In this document: in pieces, positions 18,101-31,198 of the stretch
Numbering within the stretch: position 1 is the first letter of the stretch
How the letters are laid out: the number at the start of each line of letters is the position of its first letter
Assembly: GCA_013399115.1 (NCBI GenBank)
Contig: VXAA01000971.1
Coordinates: 624,821 to 688,820 of the forward strand
DNA from: Anseranas semipalmata
Taxonomy: Eukaryota > Chordata > Aves > Anseriformes > Anseranatidae
Direction: 5' to 3'
DNA: 64,000 nucleotides
Notes under the pieces: model-generated
Told to the model about the DNA's origin: nothing
Database searches by the model: none
What the model saw: only the letters and a program-made list of their open reading frames with translations
Made by a program: the position numbers and the translations under genes

Positions 18101-20904
18101 AGGAATCTGGATCAGCTGTAAATCCACCACTAGGGATCTACGCAGTCAGAACTTGTATAGAAATACTTTATTTTATACGCTTTCCTTTTTGGGATAGTTT
18201 TTCTCTGTTTTTCAAAATGAGTGCTTCTTCAGCTAGTGGGGAAATGCGGCATTCTGGAAACAACAGAATGGCTAAAACTGTAAACCATGCACCCCTGGCT
18301 TAGATATCAAATGGGGAATTACAGCACGAACATCTCCTCCCCATTCATACAATGGATAGTTGCTTGGGAAAGAAGTAATTCAGGCACGGTGCCAGCTCAC
18401 TCTGGGGACTCCCCAGAAGAAAGGCTGCATGTGTTTATTTTGATACAGTCTATTCCCAGTGGACACGGAGCTTGCACTATAAAATTCTGGCCCCGGTCAC
18501 CTCATGCTGCACTGGAAACATGTTTTTTAGTGAGTTAAAATACCACTCTCCTGTCTTGGAGAGGTTGGTTTTCCTCCTTACTGTCCCACTGCTCATGAGA
18601 ATACACTGTAAAATGACTGACACTCAAATACAAGTAAGCAGCTGTTGATTTCCCAATCAGATGCCACGTGGCCAGCTAATCTCAGCTCCTACAAATCAGC
18701 CTGACATTTAACAAGAATTTTCAATCATCTTTGTTTAACCCAGCTGAATGAAATCTCTCTGTTGATGATGACAAAGACTGAGACGTAAATCTCTGTTAGA
18801 GGCCCTGGGATGTGCCTGGGGAAGCCTGGTGAGCAATCACAGCCTTTGTGTTCCTCCAGCCCTGCGCCAGGCAGCTCGGGGGAAAGACTGGGCTTTTCCT
18901 CCCCTTCCCTCTCTGGCATGGTGGGGTATCTGCCTCCAGCCAGCGCTGCACAGGCCTGCCTGGGGTGTTCAGCCACTTGTCCTCTGCAGGGCATGCGCCT
19001 GGAGAGAAATCCTCTCACAGACCGAGGATGGGCAAGGGTAGTATGGAAAATTCGGACATCGTGAAGAAACATCTTGAACCAACTTGTGGCCTCTGGGCAG
19101 ACCCTCCCCCAAAACTGTTATCGGTGTGAGGAGGGAATAAAAAGAGCAGCAGGGTGGAGGGTGGATCCGTCCCCATGCCTTGCAGATGCATGGCTCAGCC
19201 TCCAGCACCCACCCCTGCTGAGCGCTACTTCTGCAGGGTGCTGAGCGCTGCCTCCACGGGCAGCTGCCCTCTGGTTTCCTCTTCAAAACGGGGGAAGAGG
19301 CTGTTAACAAGAGCTCTGCGTTTCAAAGGAGGCACGCATAGCTGGACTGCTGTGCTGGCACTGCTGCCAGGTCCCCTGCCTGGGGGTGACGGCTCCAAGG
19401 TCCGACTGTGGACACGCAGTGGTGTTGTCCTATGGGTGCTCCACAGCATGGGTTAGCTGGGCACTTGCCCATACTGGGGAGCACTGCTGTGGCTTGGTGC
19501 TAGCAGCTGTATGTAAGGCAGAGCTCTGAAATGAGGTAAAATGGACTAAAAAGTAGAGTATTTCCCTTCCAAGCCTTGCTGGGGGGCAAAGAGAAAGACT
19601 GGCAAATGGGAAGGAAAGAGAGACAGGCAAGAAGTGACCATCTGAACATTTTAAATGTCTTGTTCTATGTTTCTCTGACATGGATGAAGCACTCAGAAAT
19701 CCCACTGTGAGAGTTATGGCGCATTCGCACACAGGAAGGATTTGTATAGACACAGGTCAGAATAAATCAAGAGATTCATAGGCACATCACACTTATATGC
19801 ACCCCTCCAAATTTATTTTTCAGATGTAAACCTCTGAGCTGTTATAAGAACACACTAGAGTCCATAGCTAAATACAGCACAATCCCATCCCTACCTATCC
19901 AAACTGATTTACAAAAATGTAAACAGAGTAGCCTTAAGAAAACTTAAGAAAATAAAAAATCTCTGTCTTTATGAAATATATTGCTATTTGAGAAGGGACT
20001 ATGCCTTTTCAGTGGGAGAAGGGCAGTCTGCAGTTACCAGAGGTCATGTAATGCTGCAATTGTTACGAGAATCACTGTTTTTATGAGCAAAGGAGAAGTC
20101 TAGGAGCATGGTAAGTGTCTAGCTTTAAAATTATGACTGTTTTTGCTTGACAGTGTGCAGCTCACTCTTCCTGTCTTCAGTGGTTTACCACATTTTGTTT
20201 ACACTAGAGAAGAGGTTGTTTACAGGTTTTCAAAAAAGACACAGAACAAAAAGAAAAGAAGAAGAAAACTGTTTGAGAAAAGATCGGACTTCATGAAACT
20301 CATGGGCTTCTCCATGTTTCACTCATGTTTACGCTGAATCTTTAGATGGTGCCTGGCTTAAAGCAAAACAGACATTAAAAAAAATAGTCCAAATGCAGAC
20401 AATGAAAATGATGTAATTTGACAGAAATTAATGCTCTGCTCTTCCGAACTGGGGCTGGCAGGAGACTGCTCACAGGTAATGCAACTGAGCGTTATGAGAT
20501 TATAATGAGGAGAAGTAAAGGCTCATAATGTACTCTGGTTTTATTCTTTACATTATTCCCATTTCGTGGGAAAAGGTATTCTTTTCTGTACGTCAGAAGT
20601 GTTGCACCTATTTCTGTGAGCTTTCCCCCACCACCCTGGTGGCGGTTAGATTTTGGGGTGTGAACCCTCTATAGCTATGGCATAATGTGCATCTGTTTAA
20701 GCCAGGAGTAGCACCGCTGATGCCAGCAGCGCAGCGCTGGAAGGAGGGCAGCTGGGGTGAGCGCAAGGCATCCTTTATCTCTAGCTTGTGAGCAAGGCGT
20801 AAAGTTTGTGCAGAGCCTGGCGTCTCTGACAGAGATCAGTACATGCATGCTCGTTATCTTCCTTGTTATGATTGTTACCGAATGGCCAAAGCCACTCAGA
20901 CTGC

Positions 20905-20965
20905 AGTGAGCAGGCTGAGCGAACCCGGGGTTCAACCCCGCTCTGCTCTCCCCTCACATGGCTGC
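20905..20965 (+). repeat. Possible SINE promoter-box remnant
   Basis: The phrase 'ccggggttcaaccccgctctgc' resembles the B-box part of MIR ('cctgggttcgaatcccggctctgcc'). No A box or cloverleaf is seen. It may be a chance match. Confidence 0.3.
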
Positions 20966-21339
20966 AAACAGAAAGGCAAACAAATTAAACTAACATTAAT
21001 CAGCAAAGACTGCCATCTGTATAACTCCGAGCATTTCTCCGCGTGCCTGTCCCCTTCCAGCAATGCTAAACAGGATTAGCCTTCCGTGGGCGGATGGGAA
21101 AAGTAGGTCAGTTTGGTAACATTGCTGCGTGTGATGAACGGAGGACGTGATTGTAATGGTCTGCTCGCAGCCCGCTCCCCTGCGGAGTGGGACCTGGGCT
21201 TGTCATGGGGCACATGGTCTTCAGGAGGGAAAGCCTGTTTGTCTGGGGAGAAGGACAGCACCTTTATAGAAGGACAACACATTTAGAGAAGCAGGGGTTT
21301 CGCAAAACTTGGACAGTGCATTGGGACTGGTGGGTGTGT

Positions 21340-21502
21340 TTTAACAAGGAAACCGAGGCACAAGGCAGTTAAAGGCTAAATTATTACTAGTTTGGCATAT
21401 ATATATTTCATTCTTCTTACAAAACCGTGCAGAGTCAGGTAGTGTATTACTATCATAAGTGCAGGAAAACTGGGACTTAGAAAATCAGGGTGCACAGCCA
21501 AA
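21340..21502 (-). repeat. Two MIR/L2-like tail fragments in tandem
   Basis: 'aacaaggaaaccgaggcac' followed by 'aaggcagttaa' (21342-21373), and then 'caggtagtgtattactatc' through 'caggaaaactgggac' to 'gtgcacagcc' (21438-21502), both resemble the reverse strand of MIR/L2 tails ('attattatcccc..., gaggaaactgaggcacagagaggttaa, ...tcacacagcc'). Two copies so close together would mean a local duplication or two insertions. Divergence is high. Confidence 0.45.
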
Positions 21503-21829
21503 CATTTGTTAAAGACTGTGCATGGGTAAAGTGGCAAAGGATGGTAAATCATCCAGCGGCGGTATTGTCTTTCTGTGTTGACTTTATTGGGTGTATAGGG
21601 ATGGTGTCAGGAGAGCCAAAGCTCACCTGCAGTTGACACTTGCAGGGAACATCAATGGCAACAAGAAGAGCTTGTTCTGCTACATCAGTAGTGAAAGGTT
21701 GAACAAGGAAAGACTGCTACAGAACTGGAGGGGTGGGTGGATATTTGAAAGCAAACAGATATGTCTTAGGTACTGATGCCTTCTTTGTTCTCGCCTTCGC
21801 CAGCAAGGTCACCCAGGCCTCTGTGTTGG

Positions 21830-23020
21830 AGGCAGGGTCATGGAGGAGCAGAAGCGCCAGCAATGGGTGAAGGTCAACTCAGGGAATTCGTACGAGCTTG
21901 AGGAAACTTGACCCATACAAGTTGGTGGGGCCCAGTGGTCTGCCTCCACAGGTGCTGGGAGAGCTGGTGGTGTCCTCATTAGGCTGATTTCTCTTATCTT
22001 TGAGATGTTATGGAGACTGGGGAGGTCCCTGATGACTGGAGAAAGGCAGATGTACACATCTTTTTTTTTAAAAAAGAGCAGTCAGCATGGATTTACCGAG
22101 AGTAAATCATGCCTGAGCAACTTGATTGCCTGCTATAAATGACAGGATCTGTAGATGGGGAGAGAGCAGTGGATGTCATTTACGTTGGCTTCACACTCAA
22201 AGGCGGGGCTGCTATCAGGGGGACCCAAACAGTCTGGTGGAAAGGGCCAACAGGAACTTCATGAAATTCAACAAGGACAACCACTGTGTCTTGCACCCGG
22301 GAAGGAAGAGCCTTTGATGCTGGTACAGGCTGGAGATGGACTGACTGGGGAGCAGCTCTGCAGGAAAGGCCCTGGCAGTCCTGGCAGGCAGCAGGCAGTG
22401 TGCTGTGCATGAGTTGGTGGCGTGCCTTTGTGACAAAACTGGCCAACAGTGTCCTGGTCTGCATGAACAGGAGCACAGCCTGACTGAGGGAAGGGGTTAT
22501 TCCCCTTGACTCAGCACTTGTTAGACCACATCTAGGGTAGAGTGTCCAGTTTTGGACCCCCCCAAAAAAATACAGATTAACTGGATGGAGCTCAGCAAAG
22601 GGCCCCAGGGTGGTGGGGCCTGAAGCACTTGCCTCATGAGGAGAGGCTGGGAGAGTTGGGCTGGTTCAGTCTGGACAAGAAACGGCTTTGGGGTATCTAA
22701 CAGGCACCCCAGTGCATACAAGAGGTCAATGAGGAGCAAGAACCAGGCTCCTCATGGTGGTGAAGGATGGGAGAGCAAGAAATAATGAGCATAAGTTGAA
22801 AGAAGAGAGGAGAAACTTCTCCTCATGAGGACAACCAGGCAGTGGAGCAGGCTGCCCAGAGAGGCCGTGCTGTCCCCATCCTTGGAGGTTGTCAAGACCC
22901 GATGGGACAGCCCTGAGCAACCTGACCTGACCTCAGAGCTGTCCTGCTTTGAGCAGGAGGTTGGACTGGACACTACCTGAGGTCCCTTCCAACCTGAATT
23001 GTCCTGTGATTCTGGATCTA
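21830..23020 (+). mobile_element. CR1 LINE fragment, 5'-truncated, with internal deletion
   Basis: The stretch follows the 3' part of avian CR1 reverse transcriptase and 3' UTR in order. It has 'tctttgagatgttatgg' and 'gatgactggagaaaggc' near 22000-22050, and 'gtcagcatggatttaccgag' with 'aaatcatgcctgagcaac' near 22082-22122. It then has 'gtggatgtcatttacgttgg' near 22170, 'gaacttcatgaaattcaac' near 22252, and 'gaggagaggctgggagag' near 22637. The 3' end is 'caggctgcccagagaggc', then 'ggttggactgga' and 'ggtcccttccaacctgaatt', closing with 'ctgtgattctgg'. The segment expected between about 22195 and 22235 is missing. Frames are broken, so it makes no active protein. It is inserted antisense to NPAS2. 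Confidence 0.9.
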
Positions 23021-23309
23021 CTGAGCTGGCTACCACCAGGAACATCCTCAGTGTATCAGTCCCCCCAAATAACTTCCTATATAACATATGCTCCTGAAAT
23101 CTATTTTAATATGTTTTTGCTCTTCTGTGCTACAAATAGCTTGTGTACTGTCTCCCCTACACTGACATCTCTCCTGCTTTATAATCCTGGCATCTAGGAG
23201 AAAAGAATGTGAGATACACATCTTAACATTGCATGTCTGTATGTCATGTGTCTGTCATGTCATTTTTAGACATCAATTTAAAAGAATATTCACTTTATAA
23301 TAGAATTAC

Positions 23310-23344
<35 letters not shown>

Positions 23345-25907
23345 NNNNNNNAAAAAAAAAGAAGAAGGAAAAGGCCTCTCATGAGAACAGACCTTGACTG
23401 CAAAAAAAATTATTTTTCTCTCTCTACTTCTCATGTTCTTAATCTGTTTTAGGTATTTATAAAACTTTAATCCTCACAGTATCAGAAGTCCCAAATGTAC
23501 AATGACTTTAACATGTGCTTAACTCCATACTGTAGTAAGAAGTCCCTCATGTATGTATATCTTTGCAAAATCCAGGCCTGAATGTAGAGGTAGAGCTGCA
23601 CAGATTATTTTGTAATTATTAGCCCTGAAACCTTCCCTTAAAAATGGTCTCAGTTATAAAATATTCTCAGTTGTAAAAATCTGTTAAAGTTTACTTGCCT
23701 CTGCAAATATTTAAATAAGTAGAATAATATAACATTTGACCTATGATCTTCTGATGGTCAAATGCTCAGCCAAAACAGGCAAGCTGGCAAAATATATGGG
23801 TATAACACTTTAAAGATTTATTTGTCAAAATCTCAAGGATTGTTGTTTTGTTTGGCTTGAACTACCTGGGAAACACTAACAGAAGCAGAAAATCAGCCTT
23901 TTTTGATGGAACTGTTGTCAAAGTTGCTGTGTTTTTTTTTCTTTCCCAGCCGTAATAGCCTTGACAAGATCTTTTTAATCTTTTCCATCCAATTAAACAG
24001 TCTACAGTTGCAGTACAGTGTAAAGCAAAATATCCAGGAGCTGAAATAGGTTGGTCTCATTCCCCCCACTTTTTTGTTTGTTTGTTTGTTAACTATTTAG
24101 AGATGGCTCTCAAAGAACCAAGTTATTCTTCTTTTAAATGCTCTGGGCCTGGGTGTAATTTTACTAACAGCAGAGAAATTTACTCCAGAAGGGAATTCTG
24201 AATTTCTGACAGTGCTGTCAAAATTTACACTAGCTGCAATGGTGTTCCCTCTGCACAAAAGATACTGAAATATGAGGCCACACGTTTCTGTGGAGATTTC
24301 AGAAGGAAAGTGGAAAGTACACCAAAAGCATGAAAACCAATTTTTTTCTACGTTTAGGTACCTAACCTCATGTGGCAGCTCCCCCTCTGTTGAGCAGGAC
24401 CTGGGGTGAAAGGTTGTCCCCTCCTTGTGGCCTTGCCTTCTCCCTGCCCTGGTGGCACCTTGCTTGCTTCCTGAACCATCAAGAACCGGTGGACCCATCT
24501 CCACGAAGTGGAGACTGGGACTCAGGCCAGGCAGTGATTGTTCTCCTTGGCCTCATCTCATGGGCATCCCAGCGTGGTGACACCCATGCGGACTCAGCTG
24601 CTCTGCCATTGATGGGGGCTGGAGGTGGGAGGCGTGTGGCAAAACGCAACCGCCACTGCACAGAGCTTGCAAGAGGCAACAGCTTCCCCACCCTGTGCCA
24701 ATGCAAAGCTGTGGCCTAAATCTGCTGCTGTACAGGGGAAAAAAATCCCTACACAATATAAAGAAATAAATACAGATATCAACACCAATAATCCCATCAC
24801 TTTTGTGTTAACAGCTTGATAACATATCTGCTTATAACTCACACACTGCACTAAATTTTCTGCTCTATAGTAACTATCATATTCCTGTCAGCAGAACTAA
24901 ATATTTAATCATCTGGGGAGATGAATCATGAAAAGCTGTTTTGGGGAGATATTTTTAAATGGACGATTTGTTGTAATTTAATTTTGAAAACTTGCTGTCA
25001 CTGTCTTCTCTCAGGAGGGACCTCGTAAGCCTGTGACCATACAGGCTATTGCCCTGTGCCGCCTGCTGTCTCCCTTGTGGGTGAACCATGTAATCTAATG
25101 GGTTGTAAGGTCATCTCTGACAAGACCAAGCTCAGGCTGGGCACTGCTAAGCCTAGAGATACAGAGAGGCCAGAGACGCACAGTCTGCCTGGCTGCAGGG
25201 ACCCTGTGGCTGGATGCTCTCCAGTTGCGGTCCCCCAGTTTCACGTCCAAGTCTGTAAGCCTGACGAGAGCTCAGACACAGCCTCAGACCAAGGTTGCAT
25301 CTATGTTCTGCACCATCTCCTGCGTTTGTGACCTCCCACCACATTCCAGCCCTGGTGCCAGCGTGTCCCCACTGATGAACCAAGTGCCGCTGTTCTCAGC
25401 CTGCTCCTGCTACCAGTGGTTCCCATTTTTACACCGATAAAGTTTCTCCAGTGTGATGCAAAATTCAAATCAGGTTTTACAAAATGAATCTCTGAGGAAA
25501 AGGGATAATTATTAAAGAGCTTCATTAGTGCTTTGCAATCTTAATTATGATAATTATATTTTTGTAGCTAATATAACTGAACTCCTGCTTTTAAATCCCA
25601 TTAATAAGCATTTTTAATCCTTCTCCTACTGGGCCAACAAAACCATAATGTTGAACTTTATATTTACACAGGGCACTTTTTAATAAAAATGATACACTGT
25701 TTACTTAGGATTTCCATACCCTTTTATCTGCACTTTGAACGTGCACCTTCTCCCAAGATGCAAGGAATAAAGGAGAGCAGTAAAGATGAACTCACCAGCT
25801 TGGGCTCAGTTTCTCTTCCTGGCAATGAGAAGGGAGGTGAGCAGGAGATTAATGGGTTGCAGGAGCAGGGCCACAGTGGCCAGACACACGGCAGCAAGGA
25901 GACCTCA
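23021..25907 (-). other. NPAS2 intron 1 segment with a poly-A run and assembly gap
   Basis: AT-rich intron. A poly-A run (23311-23343) is followed by seven Ns (23345-23351) and more A (23352-23360). A TTTG run sits near 24074-24091. Bases 24360-24720 and 25020-25330 are GC-richer with overlapping chance frames. No family was recognised. Confidence 0.6.
23311..23360. repeat. Poly-A run interrupted by a 7-base gap
   Basis: Thirty-three A, one G, seven N and nine A. The Ns lie inside the homopolymer, so the true length and any sequence within are unknown. It starts about 290 bases beyond the CR1 3' end and is not that element's tail, because CR1 ends in an octamer rather than poly-A. Confidence 0.9.
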
Positions 25908-26105
25908 TAGGATCATAGAATGGTTTGGGCTGGAAGGGCCCTTTGAAGATCATCTGGTCCACCCCCCTGCCATGGGCAGGGACACCTCCCACTAGACCAG
26001 GTTGCCCAAAGCCCCATCCAACCTGGCCTTAAACACCTCCAGGGATGGGGCATCCACAGCTTCTCTGGGCAGCCTGTGCCAGTGCCTCATCGTGAAAAAT
26101 CAGAG
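25908..26105 (-). mobile_element. CR1 LINE 3' end, about 200 bases
   Basis: On the plus strand it reads 'ggatcatagaatggtttggg', 'tggaagggcc', 'gatcatctggtccaccccc', 'ccaacctggccttaaacacc', 'tccagggatggggcatccac' and 'gggcagcctgtgccagtgcc'. This is the exact order of the avian CR1 3' end in reverse complement. The terminal ATTCTATGA motif marks the 3' end at about 25910-25925. The similarity fades after 'gtgaaaaat' near 26100. This copy is better preserved than the other CR1 copies here, so it is likely younger. It lies in the sense orientation relative to NPAS2. Confidence 0.93.
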
Positions 26106-29100
26106 GAGCTCAGCCACTATGGGGAGCCCACCTGCACCTTGCTGGCAACCACAACCATCCCATGCCCCATCGCTTTCCATGGCACTGCTGCAAAAAGCCA
26201 GTGGAGCCCTGCCTGTGCCTGTCCTGGATCAAGTTCTTCAACCAGCATGCTCTGAAATGCATCACCTCTTCCATGAAAGCAGCTGGTACTGGCCAGCATC
26301 AGCGACGAAGATGCACTACAGGGGTATGATTTAATACTGAAGTCTGATACACCTATTTCCTCCTCTTTCATTAAGCTGTGGGTCTTAATTGATGGTCAAG
26401 GCCAGGGGAAAAGGTGGCAGCTGGAAGGGAAAGGTCGAAAGGAATCTCAGTACAATAGGAATGCCTAAGTCCACAAACCATTCATCTGGTGCATGAGCTG
26501 GAAAAGGCACCTACCCATCCAGCTGCTGGAAATCTTGAAAAGTGCCAGCTAGTGACACCACTATAAATGGCCTTTTCTGAGTACAGTTTACAATTCCTGA
26601 TAGAGTAGAATTTGCTGTGTCCTACATTATAAACCACCCACCACCACCCAGTAGCAATGGACTAGTGGAATTTTTATGTCTGATTGCAACCAAATATTTT
26701 ACAGTTACAAACACAGAGTAAAGATCAAAGGTGGAACGGCATGCAAATTCAGATATCTCAATAAAGAAATGAAAACAATAAAGCATGTATTAAATATTAT
26801 CTGCCCATTAATCTCTGGAGTAAATTCAGAAAACTAATTAAAAGCTTCTACACAGATAAATGATAAGCTTCTTTATTCAATGAGCTCAACATATGAACAA
26901 ACAGAGGTTTGTGTTGATATCATCGTTATTAGCAATTGCATTAAAGCAAATGATTTTTGCTGTGCTACTGGGAATACACTGATTTGAAAAACAAAATGTT
27001 AAGAGATGAAAAATTCAAATCTTCACTGTATCGAACATATCACATTTCCTGTTCTTTTTTGTTTATTTTCGGTAATGATAACTCCTATGGGTCAGCATGA
27101 CAAACGAAAACAAAAACAAACAAACAACAACAACAAAAAAAGGCCAGCAAAAATAATAACAACAACAACAACAACAAAAAAAAACAACACAAAGAATAGA
27201 AAAGACTAAACCTGTACCAAACCAGCAAAAATCTCTGCATAATCATTCTACAGTGGAAGTCCAGCTTGAATGGGCAACATTGTCTTCCTGCATGGGAAAT
27301 TTCCTAATTCATCACTTCTTACTGCACCTTGTGTCTCTTTTCCAGCTATCGGCTTCAATACTGGCAGGGGATTTTGTCTGAATTTTGTAGGGAGGTTTTG
27401 TCTCCTCAACCGTAATTGATAGATGTTCTATTTTTGTGGTGAAACAGCTCTGTCTTGCGTGACGTGGCATTGCAGCGCTGCACGGGGAGCTCACAAGGCA
27501 GCCAGCGCTGCTCTCCCGGGGTGCTCAGGGCATAGCCCCCCCTTCCAGGCAGCTCTTTTGAGGGGTACGACTTGGAAAAGGGGGATCCTGAACTACGCTT
27601 AAGACAACACATTTTACGGCTTAAGTTGTGCATTCAACATAAATGCAGAGCCTGAAATAAATAATTTAAATATATAGTTGGTGCTGAATCAGATTATTTA
27701 GGATCAATTAAAATGCATCTGGCTTCAGAAATTAATACATCCTCCTGTGGATCCTACACAAGAAAATACCTTGGAAGACTTGATTGTTTTTTATCCACAA
27801 TGCATTCCAGTGACCCGGTGCTGATTAGCATAAAAGCAGCTTTAAATTGATGAAATGAGGGAATGAGAGTGAACTATAACTGCTTTTGTTTATATTTTTT
27901 TCATACTCAAGCATCTCCCTACTTTATATTGTACATTAAACTCTCCTTATTGACTAAAATGAAATCGAGGTTTCAAAATGTCTCAGCCTGATGTCCTCTT
28001 GAACACAGGCTAAATGCAGGACATAGTCCAGAGAGTGTAAAGTGCATTTAAATTTTAGCATATTCACTCAACTGCTGTGTTTCAGAAACAGAGAAGTCAT
28101 TAAAAGCCCCATAACAAAGAATCAAATTATGCCTCTGCCAGATATTAACTTTGAAAAGAAAGAATAAAGGCACTCTGAGAACCATAGTGAAATAGCAATA
28201 TGCTGATTCACCTCATGCTCATGTACTGTGAAAGTTAGAATTACAAAATAATATATCTTTTCTGTGCCAAATGATATTGGTAGGAAAGCATGTTTTGGCT
28301 ACAATGGGTGCTTCTTTCAATTCTGAACGTACATTTACCCTTTCCACTTGCAAGAAAATTTGCTGTCAGAATGTCAGGCTGACGTACTATTTTATTTGTC
28401 ATCTGTGTCAAATACTCATGCAGACACACTAAGTGTGTGTCCCCAGAAGCCTGAGTTGTTGCACACTGTTACGTATCATTCTTAATTACCAGGGGTAAGA
28501 ACCATCAGGGAAAAAAAATGACATAATTTTAGATCTCTACTCATGCTGAATCGCATTTTATTTCAAATGCAGTGCCATGGCCATTACTGGAGCACCACAG
28601 ATGGAAAAATAGGACTTGAACCTTCAACTCACCATGAGTTTTGCAGGTAATCTAAAAAGATCAGAATTAACTACTCCACAGAAAGGAAAATACTTTACAG
28701 TGTTTCTATTCTACTGTGACTTCAGCTCTTGTCAGCACACCTGATCTGGCTATGAACAAGCAGTGAAGCAGGAACATGGCTCAGTGTAGGCCTGCTAGCT
28801 TACGTATTTATCCAGTGCCACCAAAAAATGTTGTACGGGGCAGCTAGGTGTAGGAGGGGGGAAAAGGGGAAAAGAGAAAGAGGAGCAAAGAGAAGGAAGC
28901 AGCTGGCAGGGAGCCCTGGCCTGGTCATCTGCTGAGGCTGGTGCTGGGTCAGGTTCTCTGGCTCACAGCCTCGTCTGAAACACCCAGGAGAGGCAATCGC
29001 AGGGCTGTGGCTTGAGATGGGGAAAGGGAAAGCTCCTAAAATCAGCACCAAAAAAAAGGTATCCTGAAGGCAGTTTTGGGGAACCGCGGGAGAAAAGCTT

Positions 29101-31118
29101 TTGTCACAGGATGGATTGGGATATTTGGTCAGAGAGATGCTATTGCTGCTCCTTGTCTGGTGGGTTTCAAGCAGTCTCGAGGGTGTCTATAGAAACTGTA
29201 GTGTCTGCAGAAAAGACAATTTATAGAAACTGTGACAAAAATAGTATAAATCCCAATATGACAGCACTTCACTTTATTATCATACATCTTGCTGCCACAC
29301 TATTATATGGGTATTTGGGTAGGGGGATTTTTTCTTTTAAACAGAAGAATATTTGGTTCCCCTTGGGTGTTTTTTTCCCCCTCATCCACCTTCCTTTGGA
29401 TACTTCAAAAGGCAAGCTCCTGAGAAAACTTTTCTGCTGGTTCCGCTTGTTTCCTACTTCAAGTTAAAAAAAAAGTACATGATGTTAAATCTGAACACCA
29501 AGACTTTGTGAATGTGTAAACTTCAGAACTCTAAACCTTTCAGACTGTGCCAATGTAAACCACCTAAAGTGCAGAGAATTAAATACACTTTATCCTCTCT
29601 GTCCATGATTGAACGTGTTCCAGTCCTCCTAAAATCAGCAGCAGGGAGTCTCTCAAATCCCCCAGAGCAGAGCGGGGCTCTTTCAAATGGGTATGAGAAA
29701 AAGAGGGAGATCCTCATCCAAACCTCAGTCCCAACTCTGTGGCTCTCTCCTTTGAAAATTCTCACCTTTTGCTTTTAATCACCTCACTCTCAAGGACACG
29801 GGGCAGGAAAAAATAAAACCTACCTTTGCTAAGCAAAATGCTCCCTATTCCCTTGGTTCCTTTTCCCTTACACGTTTCCCCTTTTACACGTTGCTCCATT
29901 AATGCCTAACCTGCCTGCTGTCTAGAAGCACAGGTTTCTTGGTCCAACCGCTGGCAGCCAAAAGGGCTAAGATGCACATTTTGGGGCCCAGCCATGAGCT
30001 TTCTGAGCCTTCGGCAGCAGCAGCCCCTCCCCGCCCTGCCTCCTGCTCCCCACGGCACCCCAGGCCAGCACCTTCTCCCCTCTACAGGCAGGCGCCGTGC
30101 CTGCTCCCCTTCCTTCTCCTGGGCCCAGTGTGTGCATTAGAGGCTGTGCACCAGCGCTGCCATAAATAACACATTGTGTGTGTTGGAGATGGGTATCTGG
30201 GAGCCCCTGAGTGCTGTTACGCTGCCCGAAGCTGGATGTTGGCCATGAGGAGCTGGAGTTTGGCTGCCGCCGCTTGGGTGGGCAAAAGGGTCTGAGCTGG
30301 TGTTGGTGAAGGGAACCCCAACAGAAAGCCAACAAAAGGCTGGCATCCCTTAGATTTGCTCCCATCTCGTCATAACTTGGAAGTGTTTTACTGGAATGAA
30401 CAGCTCCAGTTTGTCCACTGTCTAATTCCAGGCTATTTTAAAACTGACATTAGCCCGAGAAATAACGCCGAGTCTTAAACTACACTGTGAGGCGTGCAGT
30501 AAATTTTTAGTCAGCTAAAGAGCGAGGAATGAAATGTGAGATAATGCTTTTCCTGATATATTTTTTTCTCTCTCTTCATGGAAATATTGATGGGAAGGAT
30601 AGTAATACTGCTGCTGAATTCTGACCCGCGTGGCTATAAAGATACATTACGTGCATCAGTCCAGCAGGCAGTTCTCTCAATCTTGCTTCCTCTGCAAATG
30701 CAGTTATCTTGCTCTGGCACTTTGCAAAATCCTCTAAATTACTATTAAATTAAATACTTTTAATTTATGGAGGATTTTAGCTGAACTCATATTTCTTTGC
30801 CATTAATTATCAAGTATTTTACTGACTCTGTGAAAAACATTAATAAATCAATCTAAATGAACTCCCACTTTCCCCCAGTGAACTGGGGCTGCATGTTATC
30901 AGTCACACTCTAACCTGTGAAGGCTATATTTCCCTTGGATTCATCACTAATCTCATTTTGAATCATGTATTTCTGAGTGAGCTCAGGGCAACATTTTCAA
31001 ACACGGGGTTTTTAAGCAAGTGATGGGAGTACGTTTAGCTGCCGGGATATGTGGATGGATTTTCAGAGGTCTTCCATGATTTGAAACAATTCCCTTTTAG
31101 CAATGTTCAGGTTGGCTT

Positions 31119-31119
<1 letters not shown>
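26106..31119 (-). other. NPAS2 intron 1 segment
   Basis: Non-coding, largely AT-rich sequence. An A/C-rich simple repeat, (CAAA)n then (AAC)n, lies at 27101-27190. The open frame at 29012-29467 has no recognisable domain. No RNA gene or promoter-like signal was seen. Confidence 0.6.
27101..27190. repeat. A/C-rich simple repeat (CAAA/AAC)n
   Basis: Runs of CAAA and AAC units, interrupted by 'aggccagc' near 27141 and then resumed as AAC. Low complexity. Confidence 0.85.

Positions 31120-31198
<79 letters not shown>

Larger units (their letters stand above)
15123..21829 (-). other. NPAS2 intron 1, 3' part
   Basis: Non-coding intron. A GC- and CpG-richer patch occurs at about 15470-15660. An A-rich tract followed by a T-rich tract at 16215-16279 could fold as an A/T hairpin. 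Three CACGTG motifs fall at 16673, 17352 and 18665. MIR-like fragments lie near 20905-20965 and 21340-21502. I see no exon with a recognisable peptide. A short alternative 5' non-coding exon cannot be excluded by eye. Confidence 0.6.

Noticed and set aside
20925..20945. Perfect short hairpin cgggg-ttcaa-ccccg, tRNA T-arm-like
   Set aside because: The loop has five bases rather than seven, and no other cloverleaf arms are present. At most it is an old SINE remnant.
21809..23197. Several open frames on both strands
   Set aside because: They lie in a decayed CR1 copy and are not host genes. The CR1 reading frame itself is broken.
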